A stretch of 64,000 bases of DNA, taken from positions 124,001-188,000 of the forward strand of contig NZ_BAAAUX010000005.1 of assembly GCF_039534165.1 (NCBI RefSeq), read 5' to 3'. The first letter of the stretch is position 1; each line of letters starts with the position of its first letter. A program made the translations under genes and the position numbers. The notes beneath the pieces are model-generated. The model searched no databases. It was not told the DNA's origin and saw nothing but the letters and a program-made list of their open reading frames with translations. This document shows, one piece after another, positions 1 through 9,148 of this stretch. The stretch is from Saccharopolyspora_D taberi. Its GTDB lineage: Bacteria; Actinomycetota; Actinomycetes; Mycobacteriales; Pseudonocardiaceae.

Positions 1-500
1 AGCGGGTGCGCGACGTCGTGGTCAGCGCGGGCTGGTCGGTGATCGGCCGCTGGCGCGAGGAGTACGACGAGATGGACACCGACCGCGCCGACGAGCTGCT
101 GGACCTGCTCGGGATGGCCGATCTCGCCGACCGCGAGTTCGGCACGCTGTCGGAGGGCGAGCGCAAGCGGACGCTCATCGCCCGCGCCCTGATGACCGAC
201 CCCGAGCTGCTGCTGCTCGACGAGCCCGCGGCGGGCCTGGACCTGGGCGGCCGGGAGGACCTGGTGGCCCGCCTCTCGGCGCTGGCGATGGACCCGGACG
301 CTCCGGCGTCGGTGCTGGTCACGCACCACGTCGAGGAGATCCCGCCGGGCTTCACCCACGGGCTGCTGCTCCGCGACGGCGCGGTGGTCGCGCAGGGCCT
401 GCTGGACGACGTGCTGACCGAGGACAACCTGTCGAAGACCTTCGACCAGGACCTCGAACTCACCCGCAACGGCGACCGCTTCTTCGCGCGCAGGCGCTGA
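1..500 (+). CDS. ABC transporter ATP-binding protein (5' truncated)
   Basis: C-terminal part of an ABC ATPase; the N-terminus with the Walker A motif lies before the window. Counting from the codon at 6, the signature motif LSEGERKR is at about residues 48-55, Walker B LLLLDEP at 68-74 and the switch histidine in VTHHVEE at 107-108. It would drive an unseen transport partner at the membrane by ATP hydrolysis. It is the positional counterpart of M. tuberculosis Rv3041c (from memory), next to the echA17-type gene. The substrate cannot be told from this fragment. Confidence 0.85.
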   Translation, partial: RVRDVVVSAGWSVIGRWREEYDEMDTDRADELLDLLGMADLADREFGTLSEGERKRTLIARALMTDPELLLLDEPAAGLDLGGREDLVARLSALAMDPDAPASVLVTHHVEEIPPGFTHGLLLRDGAVVAQGLLDDVLTEDNLSKTFDQDLELTRNGDRFFARRR

Positions 501-620
501 ACGCCAGCCGCCGCCGCTGAGATGCAGAACACGGGCGTTTCGGTTGGCGCGACCCTGACGGTTCGGCCGGCCTCGCGATAACCTGCCGCGCAAGCGGCAT
601 TTCGACGAGGAGGTTGCGGC

Positions 621-1403
621 GTGGGCGAGTTCGTCAGGCTTGAGGTGGAAGGCGCGATCGGCACGATCCGGCTGGACCGGCCGCCGATGAACGCGCTGAA
701 CCGGCAGATCGAGCGGGAACTGCACGACGTCGCGATCGAGGCCACCCAGCGCGCCGACGTCCGCGCCGTGATCGTCTACGGCGGCGAGAAGGTCTTCGCC
801 GCCGGGGCCGACATCAAGGAGATGGCCGAGATGTCCTACGGGGACATGGCGGCCAAGGAGGAGCACGGGCTGTCCGCCGCGATGAGCGCGGTCGCGGCGA
901 TCCCGAAACCGACGGTCGCCGCGCTCACCGGCTACGCGCTCGGCGGCGGCTTCGAGCTGGCGCTGACCTGCGACCGCCGGATCGCGGGCGACAACGTCAA
1001 GGTCGGCCAGCCCGAGATCCTGCTCGGCGTGATCCCCGGCGCGGGCGGCACGCAGCGGCTGGCCCGCCTGATCGGCCCGAGCAAGGCCAAGGACGTCGTC
1101 TACTCCGGACGGTTCGTCGACGCCCAGGAGGCGCTGGCGCTGGGCATGGTCGACGAGGTCGTCGCGCCCGACGACGTCTACGCCGCGGCGCTGCGCTGGG
1201 CCGAGCAGTTCGCCAACGGTCCCGCCCGCGCGCTGGCCGCGGCCAAGGCCGCCATCGACGGCGGTCTGGACGTCGACCTGGACAGCGGCCTGAAGCTGGA
1301 GACCCACCTGTTCGCAGGCACCTTCGCCACCGAGGACCAGAAGATCGGGATGCGCTCGTTCATCGAGAACGGCCCCGGCAAGGCCGAGTTCACCGGCAAG
1401 TAG
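621..1403 (+). CDS. echA17: Enoyl-CoA hydratase/isomerase family protein (EchA17-like)
   Basis: A 260-residue crotonase-fold protein, normal length for the family, predicted to hydrate trans-2-enoyl-CoA in fatty-acid beta-oxidation. The oxyanion-hole segments AAGADIKEM (about 60-68) and GYALGGGFELAL (104-115) are present. Both catalytic glutamates expected from rat crotonase (E144/E164) appear 20 residues apart, as E112 in GGGFEL and E132 in PEILLGVIPGAGGTQRL. The GTG start at 621 has a GAGGAGG ribosome site about 8 bases upstream. Position next to two methyltransferases matches Rv3039c-Rv3037c. The exact acyl chain preference is not visible. Confidence 0.9.
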   Translation: MGEFVRLEVEGAIGTIRLDRPPMNALNRQIERELHDVAIEATQRADVRAVIVYGGEKVFAAGADIKEMAEMSYGDMAAKEEHGLSAAMSAVAAIPKPTVAALTGYALGGGFELALTCDRRIAGDNVKVGQPEILLGVIPGAGGTQRLARLIGPSKAKDVVYSGRFVDAQEALALGMVDEVVAPDDVYAAALRWAEQFANGPARALAAAKAAIDGGLDVDLDSGLKLETHLFAGTFATEDQKIGMRSFIENGPGKAEFTGK

Positions 1404-1428
1404 TCCACCCGAACCGACAGGAACCATC

Positions 1429-2397
1429 GTGACCCGTGACCCGGCCCCCAACCCGCACGCGACCGAAGAGCAGGTGCAGGCGGCGTACCAGGACCCCAAG
1501 CTCGCCAACGTCCTCTACCACGACTGGGAAGCCGACACCTACGACGAGAAGTGGTCCATCTCCTACGACCAGCGCTGCATCGACTACGCGGTGGACCGGT
1601 TCCGGGTCGCGACCGGTGGCACCGGCCCGTACCCGACCGCCCTGGAGCTGGGCTGCGGGACCGGGTTCTTCCTGCTGAACCTGATGCAGGGCGGGGTGAT
1701 CGAGCGCGGTTCGGTCACCGACCTGTCGCCGGGCATGGTCGAGGTCGCCAAGCGCAACGCGAAGTCGCTGGGCCTGGACGTCGACGGCCGGGTCAGCGAC
1801 GCCGAGCGGATCCCCTACGACGACAACAGCTTCGACATCGTGGTGGGGCACGCGGTGCTGCACCACATCCCGGACGTCCCGGCCGCGATGCGCGAGGTGC
1901 TGCGGGTGCTCAAGCCGGGCGGGCGGTTCGTCTTCGCCGGTGACCCGACCCGCGTCGGCGACCTCTACGCGCGCAAGCTCGGGCAGCTGACCTGGTGGCT
2001 GACCACCAACGTCACCAAGCTCAGCCCGCTGTCGGCGTGGCGGCGCCCGCAGGAGGAGCTCGACGAGTCCTCGCGGGCCGCGGCGCTGGAGGCGGTCGTC
2101 GACCTGCACACCTTCGACCCGGCGAAGCTGGAGGGCATGGCGCTTGGCGCGGGCGCGGTCGACGTGCGCGCGGTGACCGAGGAGTTCTCCGCCGCGCTGT
2201 TCGGCTGGCCGGTGCGGACTTTCGAGGCCGCGGTGCCCAGGGAAAAGCTCGGTTTCGGCTGGGGCATGTTCGCCTACCGCACCTGGCAGCGGCTGGCGAA
2301 GTTCGACCAGGACGTGCTGTCGAAGGTGCTGCCGCGTGACCTGTTCTACAACGTGCTGGTCACGGGCTCGAAGCCGGCGGACCCGGAGCGCCTGTAG
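1429..2397 (+). CDS. Class I SAM-dependent methyltransferase (Rv3038c-like)
   Basis: A 322-residue protein with an internal methyltransferase domain. Motif I LELGCGTGFF is at about residues 67-76, the acidic motif in GRVSDAERIPYDDNSFD follows, and VLRVLKPGGRFVF is motif IV-like, as in Methyltransf_11/25 families. It starts with GTG 25 bases after the enoyl-CoA hydratase, so the two are probably co-transcribed, and its TAG stop abuts the TTG of the next gene. By position it corresponds to Rv3038c. The substrate is unknown; I infer only methyl transfer from S-adenosylmethionine in the cytoplasm. Confidence 0.85.
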   Translation: MTRDPAPNPHATEEQVQAAYQDPKLANVLYHDWEADTYDEKWSISYDQRCIDYAVDRFRVATGGTGPYPTALELGCGTGFFLLNLMQGGVIERGSVTDLSPGMVEVAKRNAKSLGLDVDGRVSDAERIPYDDNSFDIVVGHAVLHHIPDVPAAMREVLRVLKPGGRFVFAGDPTRVGDLYARKLGQLTWWLTTNVTKLSPLSAWRRPQEELDESSRAAALEAVVDLHTFDPAKLEGMALGAGAVDVRAVTEEFSAALFGWPVRTFEAAVPREKLGFGWGMFAYRTWQRLAKFDQDVLSKVLPRDLFYNVLVTGSKPADPERL

Positions 2398-3555
2398 TTG
2401 GGGTACGCCTTCGACCTCGACGACGTCGGCTTCCTGCGGTCGGCCGAGGGCGGTGCGGCGGTGGCCGAGCTCTCGCGGCTGCCGCTGACCGCGTCGTCGC
2501 GGCTGGCCGACGTCGCCGCCGCGCGCAGGCTCGTCGGCGAGCGCTTCGCCGCGGCGGCGCTGGAAACCGCCGTGCTGCGGCGCAAGGCGGAGTCCAAGCT
2601 GGACGATCCGTCGGGGTGGCTGTTCACCGCCGACGCGCTCCAGCAGGCGACCGCGAGCGCGGTGGGCCGCCACCGCGCGGGCAGGCTGGCCGGGCGGGAC
2701 GTGCACGACGTGACCTGCTCGATCGGCGCGGACCTGCACGAGATCGCGCGGGTCGCCGGGCGTTGCGTCGGCTCGGACCTCGACCCGGTGCGGCTCGCGA
2801 TGGCGCAGCACAACCTCGGTGGCCGCGTGGGCCTGGTGCGCGCGGACGCGCTGCGGCCGGTGACCAGGGACGCGGTGGTCGTGGCCGACCCGGCGCGCCG
2901 GGACGACAGCGGCAGGCGCCGCTGGAACCCGGCCGACCTGGTGCCGCGGCTGGATCTGCTGCTCGACGTCTACGCGGGCCGGGACCTGGTGGTCAAGTGC
3001 GCTCCCGGGCTGGACTTCGACCTGGTGCCCGAGGACGCCGAGGTCGAGGTCGTGTCGCTGGCCGGGCAGGTGCGGGAGGCGTCGCTGTGGCTCGGCGGGC
3101 TCGCCGGTGCGGTGCGGCGGCGGGCGACCGTGCTGAGCAGGCAGGAGACGATCACCGACGCCGACCCGGACGACTGCCCGGTCCGCGAGGTCGGGCGGTG
3201 GATCGTCGACCCGGACGGGGCGGTGGTGCGCGCCGGGCTGGTGCGGCACTACGCCGCGCGGCACGGCCTCGGGCAGCTCGACCACCGCATCGCGTACCTG
3301 ACCGGAGACGAGCCGCCGTCCGGGATCCGCGCGTTCCAGGTGGTCGATCACGGCCACTACAGCGAGAAAGCCCTGCGTGCGCTGCTTCGCGAGCACGAGG
3401 TCGGGCGGCTGGAGATCCTGGTGCGCGGCATGGACGTCGATCCCGACGCGCTGCGCAAGCGGCTCAAGCCGAAGGGCGGGCAGGAGGCGACGGTCGTGCT
3501 GACCCGCATCGGGGACGCGCCGACGATGATCCTCACCCGGGCCGTGCGGACCTGA
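2398..3555 (+). CDS. THUMP-like-domain SAM methyltransferase (Rv3037c-like)
   Basis: A 385-residue protein that starts with TTG directly after the TAG of the upstream methyltransferase, with no spacer, suggesting translational coupling. A Rossmann-type SAM region is recognisable (VHDVTCSIGADLHEIAR near residues 102-118, then GSDLDPVRLAMAQHN and VVADPARRD), and the C-terminal part resembles the THUMP-like domain of actinobacterial relatives. THUMP domains usually bind RNA, so an RNA substrate is possible but unproven. Position matches Rv3037c, which lies near the methylglucose lipopolysaccharide genes in mycobacteria, so a polysaccharide role is the alternative. Confidence 0.75.
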   Translation: MGYAFDLDDVGFLRSAEGGAAVAELSRLPLTASSRLADVAAARRLVGERFAAAALETAVLRRKAESKLDDPSGWLFTADALQQATASAVGRHRAGRLAGRDVHDVTCSIGADLHEIARVAGRCVGSDLDPVRLAMAQHNLGGRVGLVRADALRPVTRDAVVVADPARRDDSGRRRWNPADLVPRLDLLLDVYAGRDLVVKCAPGLDFDLVPEDAEVEVVSLAGQVREASLWLGGLAGAVRRRATVLSRQETITDADPDDCPVREVGRWIVDPDGAVVRAGLVRHYAARHGLGQLDHRIAYLTGDEPPSGIRAFQVVDHGHYSEKALRALLREHEVGRLEILVRGMDVDPDALRKRLKPKGGQEATVVLTRIGDAPTMILTRAVRT

Positions 3556-3601
3556 CTTCCCAGTATTGTCCCGTCGTTGCCGGACCGCGGGAGGACGCCT
3601 C

Positions 3602-4447
3602 ATGACTGCACCACGGATCAGCACGTTGATGTGGCCGATGGAATCCTGGCCCGGAGCGGGGAAGGCGTGGCAGCGGGCCGAGGAACTCGGATTCGACACC
3701 GCCTGGGTTTTCGACCACGTCTCGTGGCGCGGCATCACGCCCTGGCACGACGGGTACGCCACGCTCACCGCCGCGGCGGTCGTGACCTCCCGCATCCGGC
3801 TCGGGACCCTGGTCACGTCGCCCAATTTCCGGCATCCGGTGCCCACCGCGACCGCGGTCAGGACCATCGACGACATCAGCGGCGGGCGACTGACCCTGGG
3901 CATCGGGGCCGGCAGCCCGCGTTCGGACGCCGGGGTTCTCGGAGGCCCCGAGTGGTCGCCGCGCGAGCGCGCCGACCGGTTCGCGGAGTGGACCGACTTG
4001 CTGGACCGGTTGTTGCGCGGCCCCGAGACGACCTACGAGGGCACCTATTACTCGGCGCGGGAGATGGTCACCTCTCCCGGTTGCGTGCAGAAGCCGAGGG
4101 TTCCGTTCGGGATCGCGGCCACCGGGCGGCGCGGGACAAGGCTCGCCGCCAGGCACGGGGCCATGTGGATCACTGTCGGCGGCGACGAGCAGACCGTCCG
4201 GAAGCAGCTCGGGCTCCTCGACGAGGCATGCGCGGCGGAGGGCCGTGATCCGGCTGGCATCAGGCGCATGCTGTTTCCCAGGGTCGGCGACGAGCCGTGG
4301 CGCGAATCGGTGGAGTCCTTCCGGGACCTGGCAGGCCGCTACGCGGAAATGGGGATCACCGACGTGACGTTGCACTGGCCGCGTCCGGACAGCGAGTGGG
4401 ACATGGACATGGCGGTGTTCGAGGCCATCGCGGCCGAGCAACCCTGA
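3602..4447 (+). CDS. LLM-class F420-dependent oxidoreductase
   Basis: A 281-residue bacterial-luciferase-like protein. The ATG at 3602 is preferred over an upstream in-frame start at 3566 because the family fold begins with ISTLMWPMESWPGAGKAWQ. Diagnostic segments include AEELGFDTAWVFDHV, VTSRIRLGTLVTSPNFRHPV, DDISGGRLTLGIGAGSP and GFDTAWVF, typical of F420-dependent oxidoreductases. It probably transfers hydride between reduced F420 (possibly FMN) and an unknown substrate. Flavin versus F420 use cannot be settled from the sequence. Confidence 0.85.
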   Translation: MTAPRISTLMWPMESWPGAGKAWQRAEELGFDTAWVFDHVSWRGITPWHDGYATLTAAAVVTSRIRLGTLVTSPNFRHPVPTATAVRTIDDISGGRLTLGIGAGSPRSDAGVLGGPEWSPRERADRFAEWTDLLDRLLRGPETTYEGTYYSAREMVTSPGCVQKPRVPFGIAATGRRGTRLAARHGAMWITVGGDEQTVRKQLGLLDEACAAEGRDPAGIRRMLFPRVGDEPWRESVESFRDLAGRYAEMGITDVTLHWPRPDSEWDMDMAVFEAIAAEQP

Positions 4448-4486
4448 CCGCCGAGGGCCGCGCGGCACTGCATAGGCTTCGGCGCC

Positions 4487-5119
4487 ATGTGGACATGGCT
4501 GCGCGCGTGGATGCGTCCTGATCCGCGTCAGGCCAGGTTCCTGACCGCGGACACGCTGCGCTGGGTGCTGCGCAACCGCGCGTTCACGCCCTGGTACCTG
4601 CTCCGCTACTGGCGGTTGCTGAAGCTGCGGGTGACGCAGCCGCACATCGTGCTGCGCGGGATGGTGTTCCTGGGGCGCGACGTCGAGGTCACCTGCCGGC
4701 CCGGGTTCGGCCGGATGGAGATCGGCCGCTGGACCCACATCGGCGACGGCACCGCGCTGCGCTGCCACGAGGGTTCGGTGCGGATCGGGGACAAGGTCGT
4801 CTTCGGCCAGGACAACACCGTGAACTGCTGGCTCGACGTCGAGATCGGCGCGTCGACGCTGGTCGCCGACTGGATCTACCTCTGCGACTTCGACCACGTC
4901 ACCACCGACGTCGGCACGCCGATCAAGGACCAGGGCATCGTCAAGACGCCGGTCCGGATCGGGCCGGACTGCTGGCTGGGGGCGAAGGTGACGGTGCTGC
5001 GCGGGACCCGCGTCGGGCGCGGTTCGGTGCTCGGGGCCAACGCGGTGGTGCGCGGGGAGATCCCGGACTACTCGATCGCCGTCGGGTCGCCCGCGCGCGT
5101 CGTCCGGCGCCGGGTGTGA
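4487..5119 (+). CDS. Hexapeptide-repeat acyltransferase (left-handed beta-helix)
   Basis: A 210-residue protein whose central and C-terminal parts show imperfect hexapeptide repeats (from about MEIGRWTHIGDGT on) and end with the family signature IGPDCWLGAKVTVLRGTRVGRGSVLGANAVVRG. Members transfer acyl groups, usually acetyl, to sugars or amino sugars. A TAGGCT box at 4473-4478 lies 8 bases before the ATG, so the transcript may be leaderless. It sits between the Rv3037c-like gene and the glucan genes, roughly where mycobacteria carry the hexapeptide transferase Rv3034c, so a role in acylating a polysaccharide is possible but inferred. Confidence 0.8.
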   Translation: MWTWLRAWMRPDPRQARFLTADTLRWVLRNRAFTPWYLLRYWRLLKLRVTQPHIVLRGMVFLGRDVEVTCRPGFGRMEIGRWTHIGDGTALRCHEGSVRIGDKVVFGQDNTVNCWLDVEIGASTLVADWIYLCDFDHVTTDVGTPIKDQGIVKTPVRIGPDCWLGAKVTVLRGTRVGRGSVLGANAVVRGEIPDYSIAVGSPARVVRRRV

Positions 5120-5174
5120 GGACCGCGAAAACCGGAGGCGACCACCGCCGCGCGTTACCTATCCTGGACGGAGT

Positions 5175-8100
5175 ATGGGCACGTCACCTGTGAGTTCACC
5201 CCTCGCCGACCTGCGCTCCCGGTTGCCGGAGCTGATGCTGCACGACCAGCGCAGGCTGCGCAGGCGCATCGAGGGCGCCCGCAAGATCCGGGACGCGGGC
5301 GCGCTGGAGTCGGTGGTCGCCGAGATCGGCTCCGAGGTCGCGGCAGCCGAGCAGCGGATCGAGCGGCGCAGGGCCGCCGTGCCGGAGATCGGCTACCCCG
5401 AGCAGCTGCCGGTCAGCCAGCGGCGGGACGACCTGCTGGCCGCGATCCGGGACAACCAGGTCGTGATCGTGGCTGGCGAGACCGGTTCGGGCAAGACGAC
5501 CCAGATCCCCAAGATGTGCCTCGAACTCGGGCGCGGCGTGCAGGGCATGATCGGCCACACCCAGCCGCGCAGGCTCGCCGCCCGGACGGTGGCCGAGCGG
5601 GTCGCCGAGGAGCTGGGCACCGAGCTCGGCGAGGCCATCGGCTACCAGGTCCGGTTCACCGAGCGGGCCGGGCAGGACACGCTGGTCAAGCTGATGACCG
5701 ACGGCATCCTGCTGGCCGAGATCCAGCAGGACCGGCTGCTGCGCCGCTACGACACGCTGATCATCGACGAGGCCCACGAGCGCAGCCTCAACATCGACTT
5801 CATCCTCGGCTACCTCAAGCAGCTGCTGCCGCGCCGCCCCGACCTGAAGGTGATCATCACCTCGGCCACGATCGACCCGGAGCGGTTCTCCCGGCACTTC
5901 GACGACGCCCCGGTGGTCGAGGTCTCCGGCCGCACCTACCCGGTCGAGGTCCGGTACCGGCCGCTGGTCGACGACTCCGGGGAGGAGGACGTCGAGCGCG
6001 ACCAGGTCCAGGCGATCTGCGACGCGGTGGACGAGCTCTCCGCCGAAGGTCCCGGGGACATCCTGGTGTTCCTCAGCGGCGAGCGGGAGATCCGCGACAC
6101 CGCCGAGGCGTTGCAGGCGCAGAACCTGCGCAACACCGAGATCCTCCCGCTGTACGCGCGGCTTTCCGCCGCCGAGCAGCACCGCGCGTTCCAACCGCAC
6201 GCGGGCAGGCGGATCGTGCTCGCCACGAACGTCGCCGAGACGTCGCTGACGGTGCCGGGCATCAAGTACGTGATCGACCCGGGCACCGCGCGCATCTCCC
6301 GCTACAGCTTCCGCACCAAGGTGCAGCGGCTGCCGATCGAGCCGGTGTCGCAGGCGTCGGCGAACCAGCGCAAGGGCCGCTGCGGCCGGGTGTCGGAGGG
6401 CATCTGCGTCCGGCTGTACTCCGAGCAGGACTTCGAGGCGCGGCCGGAGTTCACCGATCCGGAGATCCTGCGCACCAACCTCGCGTCGGTCATCCTGCAG
6501 ATGATCTCGCTGGGGCTGGGCGACATCGAGTCGTTCCCGTTCGTCGAACCGCCGGACCGCAGGCAGGTCACCGACGGCGTCAACCTGCTGCACGAGCTCG
6601 GCGCGATCGACCCGGCGCAGAAGGACGTGCACAAGCGGCTGACCCACACCGGCCGCCGGATCGCGCAGCTGCCGATCGATCCGCGGCTGGCGCGGATGGT
6701 GCTGGAGGCCGAGCGCAACGGCTGCGTGCGGGAGACGCTGGTGATCGCCTCCGCGCTGTCCATCCAGGACCCGCGCGAGCGGCCGAGCGACCAGCAGCAG
6801 GCGGCGGGGGACAAGCACGCGCGGTTCACCGACAAGGAATCGGACTTCCTGTCCTACCTGAACCTGTGGCGCTACCTGCGCGAGCAGCAGAAGGAGCTGT
6901 CCGGCAACCAGTTCCGCAAGCTGTGCAAGGCGGAGTTCCTCAACTACCTGCGGGTCCGCGAGTGGCAGGACCTCTACGCGCAGCTGCGGCAGCTGACCAG
7001 GCAGATGGACATCACGCTCAACAGCAACGACGCGGATCCGGTGCGGATCCACCAGTCGCTGCTTTCCGGCCTGCTCTCGCACATCGGCCTCAAGGACACC
7101 GAGAAGCAGAACCGCGGCGGCGAGTACCTGGGCGCGCGCAACGCGAAGTTCGCGGTGTTCCCCGGATCGGCGCTGTTCAAGAAGCCGCCGCGGTGGGTGA
7201 TGGCCGCCGAGCTGGTGGAGACTTCGCGGCTGTGGGCCAGGATCGCGGCCAAGGTCGAGCCGGACTGGATCGAGAAGCTGGCCCAGCACCTGGTCAAGCG
7301 CAACTACAGCGAACCGCACTGGGAGAAGGACCGGGCCGCGGTGGTGGCCATGGAGCGGGTCACGCTCTACGGGGTTCCGCTGGTGGCGGGGCGCAAGGTC
7401 CAGTACGGGCGGATCGAGCCGGAGCTGTGCCGGGAGCTGTTCATCCGGCACGCGCTGGTCGAGGGCGACTGGGACACCCGGCACGAGTTCTTCCACGCCA
7501 ACCGCGCGCTGCTGGACGAGGTCGAGGACCTCGAACAGCGGGCGCGGCGGCGCGACATCCTGGTCGACGACGAGACGCTGTTCGACTTCTACGACAAGCG
7601 GGTCGGCGCCGAGGTCGTGTCCGGGCGGCACTTCGACTCCTGGTGGAAGAAGGTGCGCCGGGAGCAGCCGGACCTGCTCAACTTCGAGAAGTCGATGCTG
7701 ATCAACCAGGACTCGGCGGCGGTCAGCGACACCGACTACCCCGACACCTGGCAGCAGGGCGGCCACCGGCTGCCGCTGACCTACCAGTTCGAGCCGGGCG
7801 CCGACGCCGACGGCGTCACCGCGCACATCCCGCTGGCGGTGCTCAACCAGATCACCCCGGAGGGCTTCGACCGCCAGATCCCCGGTCTGCGCGAGGAACT
7901 GGTGACGGCCCTGATCAAGTCGCTGCCGAAGTCGTTGCGGCGCAACTTCGTCCCGGTGCCCGACCACGCGCGGGCGGCGCTGGCGCGGATGAGCGCGGAC
8001 GGCGACCTGCTGGAGGCGCTGGGCGCGGAACTGCGCCGGATGACCGGGGTCACCGTGCCGCGCGAGTCGTGGGACCTCGACTCGGTTCCGGACCACCTGA

Positions 8101-9095
8101 AGATGACGTTCCGGGTGGTGGACGGCAAGGGCCGCAAGCTGGCCGAGTCCAAGGACCTGGAGTCGCTGAAGCAGCGCCTGAAACCCAAGCTGCGGGCGGA
8201 GATCTCCAGGGCCGCCGACGACGTCGAGAAGCGCGGCCTGCGCAGCTGGGACTTCGGGAAGCTGCCGCGGACCTTCGAGAAGCAGCGCTCCGGCCACGCG
8301 GTCAAGGCGTACCCGGCGCTGGTCGACGAGGGCGACAGCGTGGCCGTGCGCATGTTCGACACCGAGCGGGAGCAGCGCGAGGCGCTGTGGCGCGGCACCC
8401 GCCGGTTGCTGCTGCTGAACCTGCCGTCACCGCTGAAGTCCCTCCAGCGCGGCATGACCGGAACGACCCGGCTGGTCTTCGGCGCCAGCCCGCACGGCGA
8501 CGTCGCCGGGGTGCTGGAGGACTGCCTGAGCTGCGCGGTGGACAAGCTGATCGCCGACCACGGCGGGCCGGTGTGGGAGGAGTCCGCCTTCGCCGCGCTG
8601 GAGGCGAAGGTGCGCTCGCAGCTGGGCAGCGCGACCGCCGACACGGTGGCCAAGGTCGAGCGGGTGCTCGCGGCGGCGCAGCAGGTCGACGCGCTGCTGG
8701 CGGACCGGGCGCGGACGATCCCGGCCGAGGCGATGGCCGACATCAAGGAACAGCTCTCCGGGCTGCTCTACCCGGGTTTCGTCACCGACACCGGCTGGTC
8801 GCGGCTGCCGGACCTCACCCGCTACCTGCGGGCGGTCGAGCAGCGGGTGGACAAGCTCCAGTTCCACCCGCAGCGCGACCGCGACTGGATGTACCAGGTC
8901 GACGAGGTGCAGGAGCGGTACCGCGACCTGGTGGACGCGGTGCCGGAGTCCCGCCCGGTGCCCGAGGATCTGCAACGGGTCGGCTGGATGATCGAGGAGC
9001 TGCGGGTGAGCCTGTTCGCGCAGACCCTCGGCACCCCGCACCCGGTTTCGGTCAAGCGCATCAACCGCGCCATGGACAAGCTCGGTCAGCCGTAG
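5175..9095 (+). CDS. hrpA: ATP-dependent RNA helicase HrpA
   Basis: A full-length 1306-residue DEAH-box helicase. Walker A GETGSGKTT is at residues 101-109, motif II DEAH at 198-201, then SATID (motif III), a helicase C-terminal domain with ATNVAETSLTVPGI and QRKGRCGRV, the helicase-associated and OB-fold regions, and a long DUF3418-type C-terminal half with TYQFEPGADADGVT. It is expected to unwind RNA in an ATP-dependent way; in other bacteria HrpA acts in mRNA processing and rescue of stalled ribosomes. It stands alone between same-strand and convergent genes. Confidence 0.95.
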   Translation: MGTSPVSSPLADLRSRLPELMLHDQRRLRRRIEGARKIRDAGALESVVAEIGSEVAAAEQRIERRRAAVPEIGYPEQLPVSQRRDDLLAAIRDNQVVIVAGETGSGKTTQIPKMCLELGRGVQGMIGHTQPRRLAARTVAERVAEELGTELGEAIGYQVRFTERAGQDTLVKLMTDGILLAEIQQDRLLRRYDTLIIDEAHERSLNIDFILGYLKQLLPRRPDLKVIITSATIDPERFSRHFDDAPVVEVSGRTYPVEVRYRPLVDDSGEEDVERDQVQAICDAVDELSAEGPGDILVFLSGEREIRDTAEALQAQNLRNTEILPLYARLSAAEQHRAFQPHAGRRIVLATNVAETSLTVPGIKYVIDPGTARISRYSFRTKVQRLPIEPVSQASANQRKGRCGRVSEGICVRLYSEQDFEARPEFTDPEILRTNLASVILQMISLGLGDIESFPFVEPPDRRQVTDGVNLLHELGAIDPAQKDVHKRLTHTGRRIAQLPIDPRLARMVLEAERNGCVRETLVIASALSIQDPRERPSDQQQAAGDKHARFTDKESDFLSYLNLWRYLREQQKELSGNQFRKLCKAEFLNYLRVREWQDLYAQLRQLTRQMDITLNSNDADPVRIHQSLLSGLLSHIGLKDTEKQNRGGEYLGARNAKFAVFPGSALFKKPPRWVMAAELVETSRLWARIAAKVEPDWIEKLAQHLVKRNYSEPHWEKDRAAVVAMERVTLYGVPLVAGRKVQYGRIEPELCRELFIRHALVEGDWDTRHEFFHANRALLDEVEDLEQRARRRDILVDDETLFDFYDKRVGAEVVSGRHFDSWWKKVRREQPDLLNFEKSMLINQDSAAVSDTDYPDTWQQGGHRLPLTYQFEPGADADGVTAHIPLAVLNQITPEGFDRQIPGLREELVTALIKSLPKSLRRNFVPVPDHARAALARMSADGDLLEALGAELRRMTGVTVPRESWDLDSVPDHLKMTFRVVDGKGRKLAESKDLESLKQRLKPKLRAEISRAADDVEKRGLRSWDFGKLPRTFEKQRSGHAVKAYPALVDEGDSVAVRMFDTEREQREALWRGTRRLLLLNLPSPLKSLQRGMTGTTRLVFGASPHGDVAGVLEDCLSCAVDKLIADHGGPVWEESAFAALEAKVRSQLGSATADTVAKVERVLAAAQQVDALLADRARTIPAEAMADIKEQLSGLLYPGFVTDTGWSRLPDLTRYLRAVEQRVDKLQFHPQRDRDWMYQVDEVQERYRDLVDAVPESRPVPEDLQRVGWMIEELRVSLFAQTLGTPHPVSVKRINRAMDKLGQP

Positions 9096-9148
9096 TCCAG
9101 GGCGGCGGAAAGCCGTTGCGGGGCAAGGGAAAGCGGGTCTGCGGGTGC

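Noticed and set aside
1390..3903. Minus-strand open frame of 837 codons
   Set aside because: Antisense to two methyltransferases and an oxidoreductase with clear motifs; composition is shadow-like.
5196..8297. Long minus-strand open frame of about 1000 codons opposite hrpA
   Set aside because: It is antisense to a complete HrpA helicase and has the Arg/Ala/Gly/Pro-rich composition typical of shadow frames in high-GC DNA.
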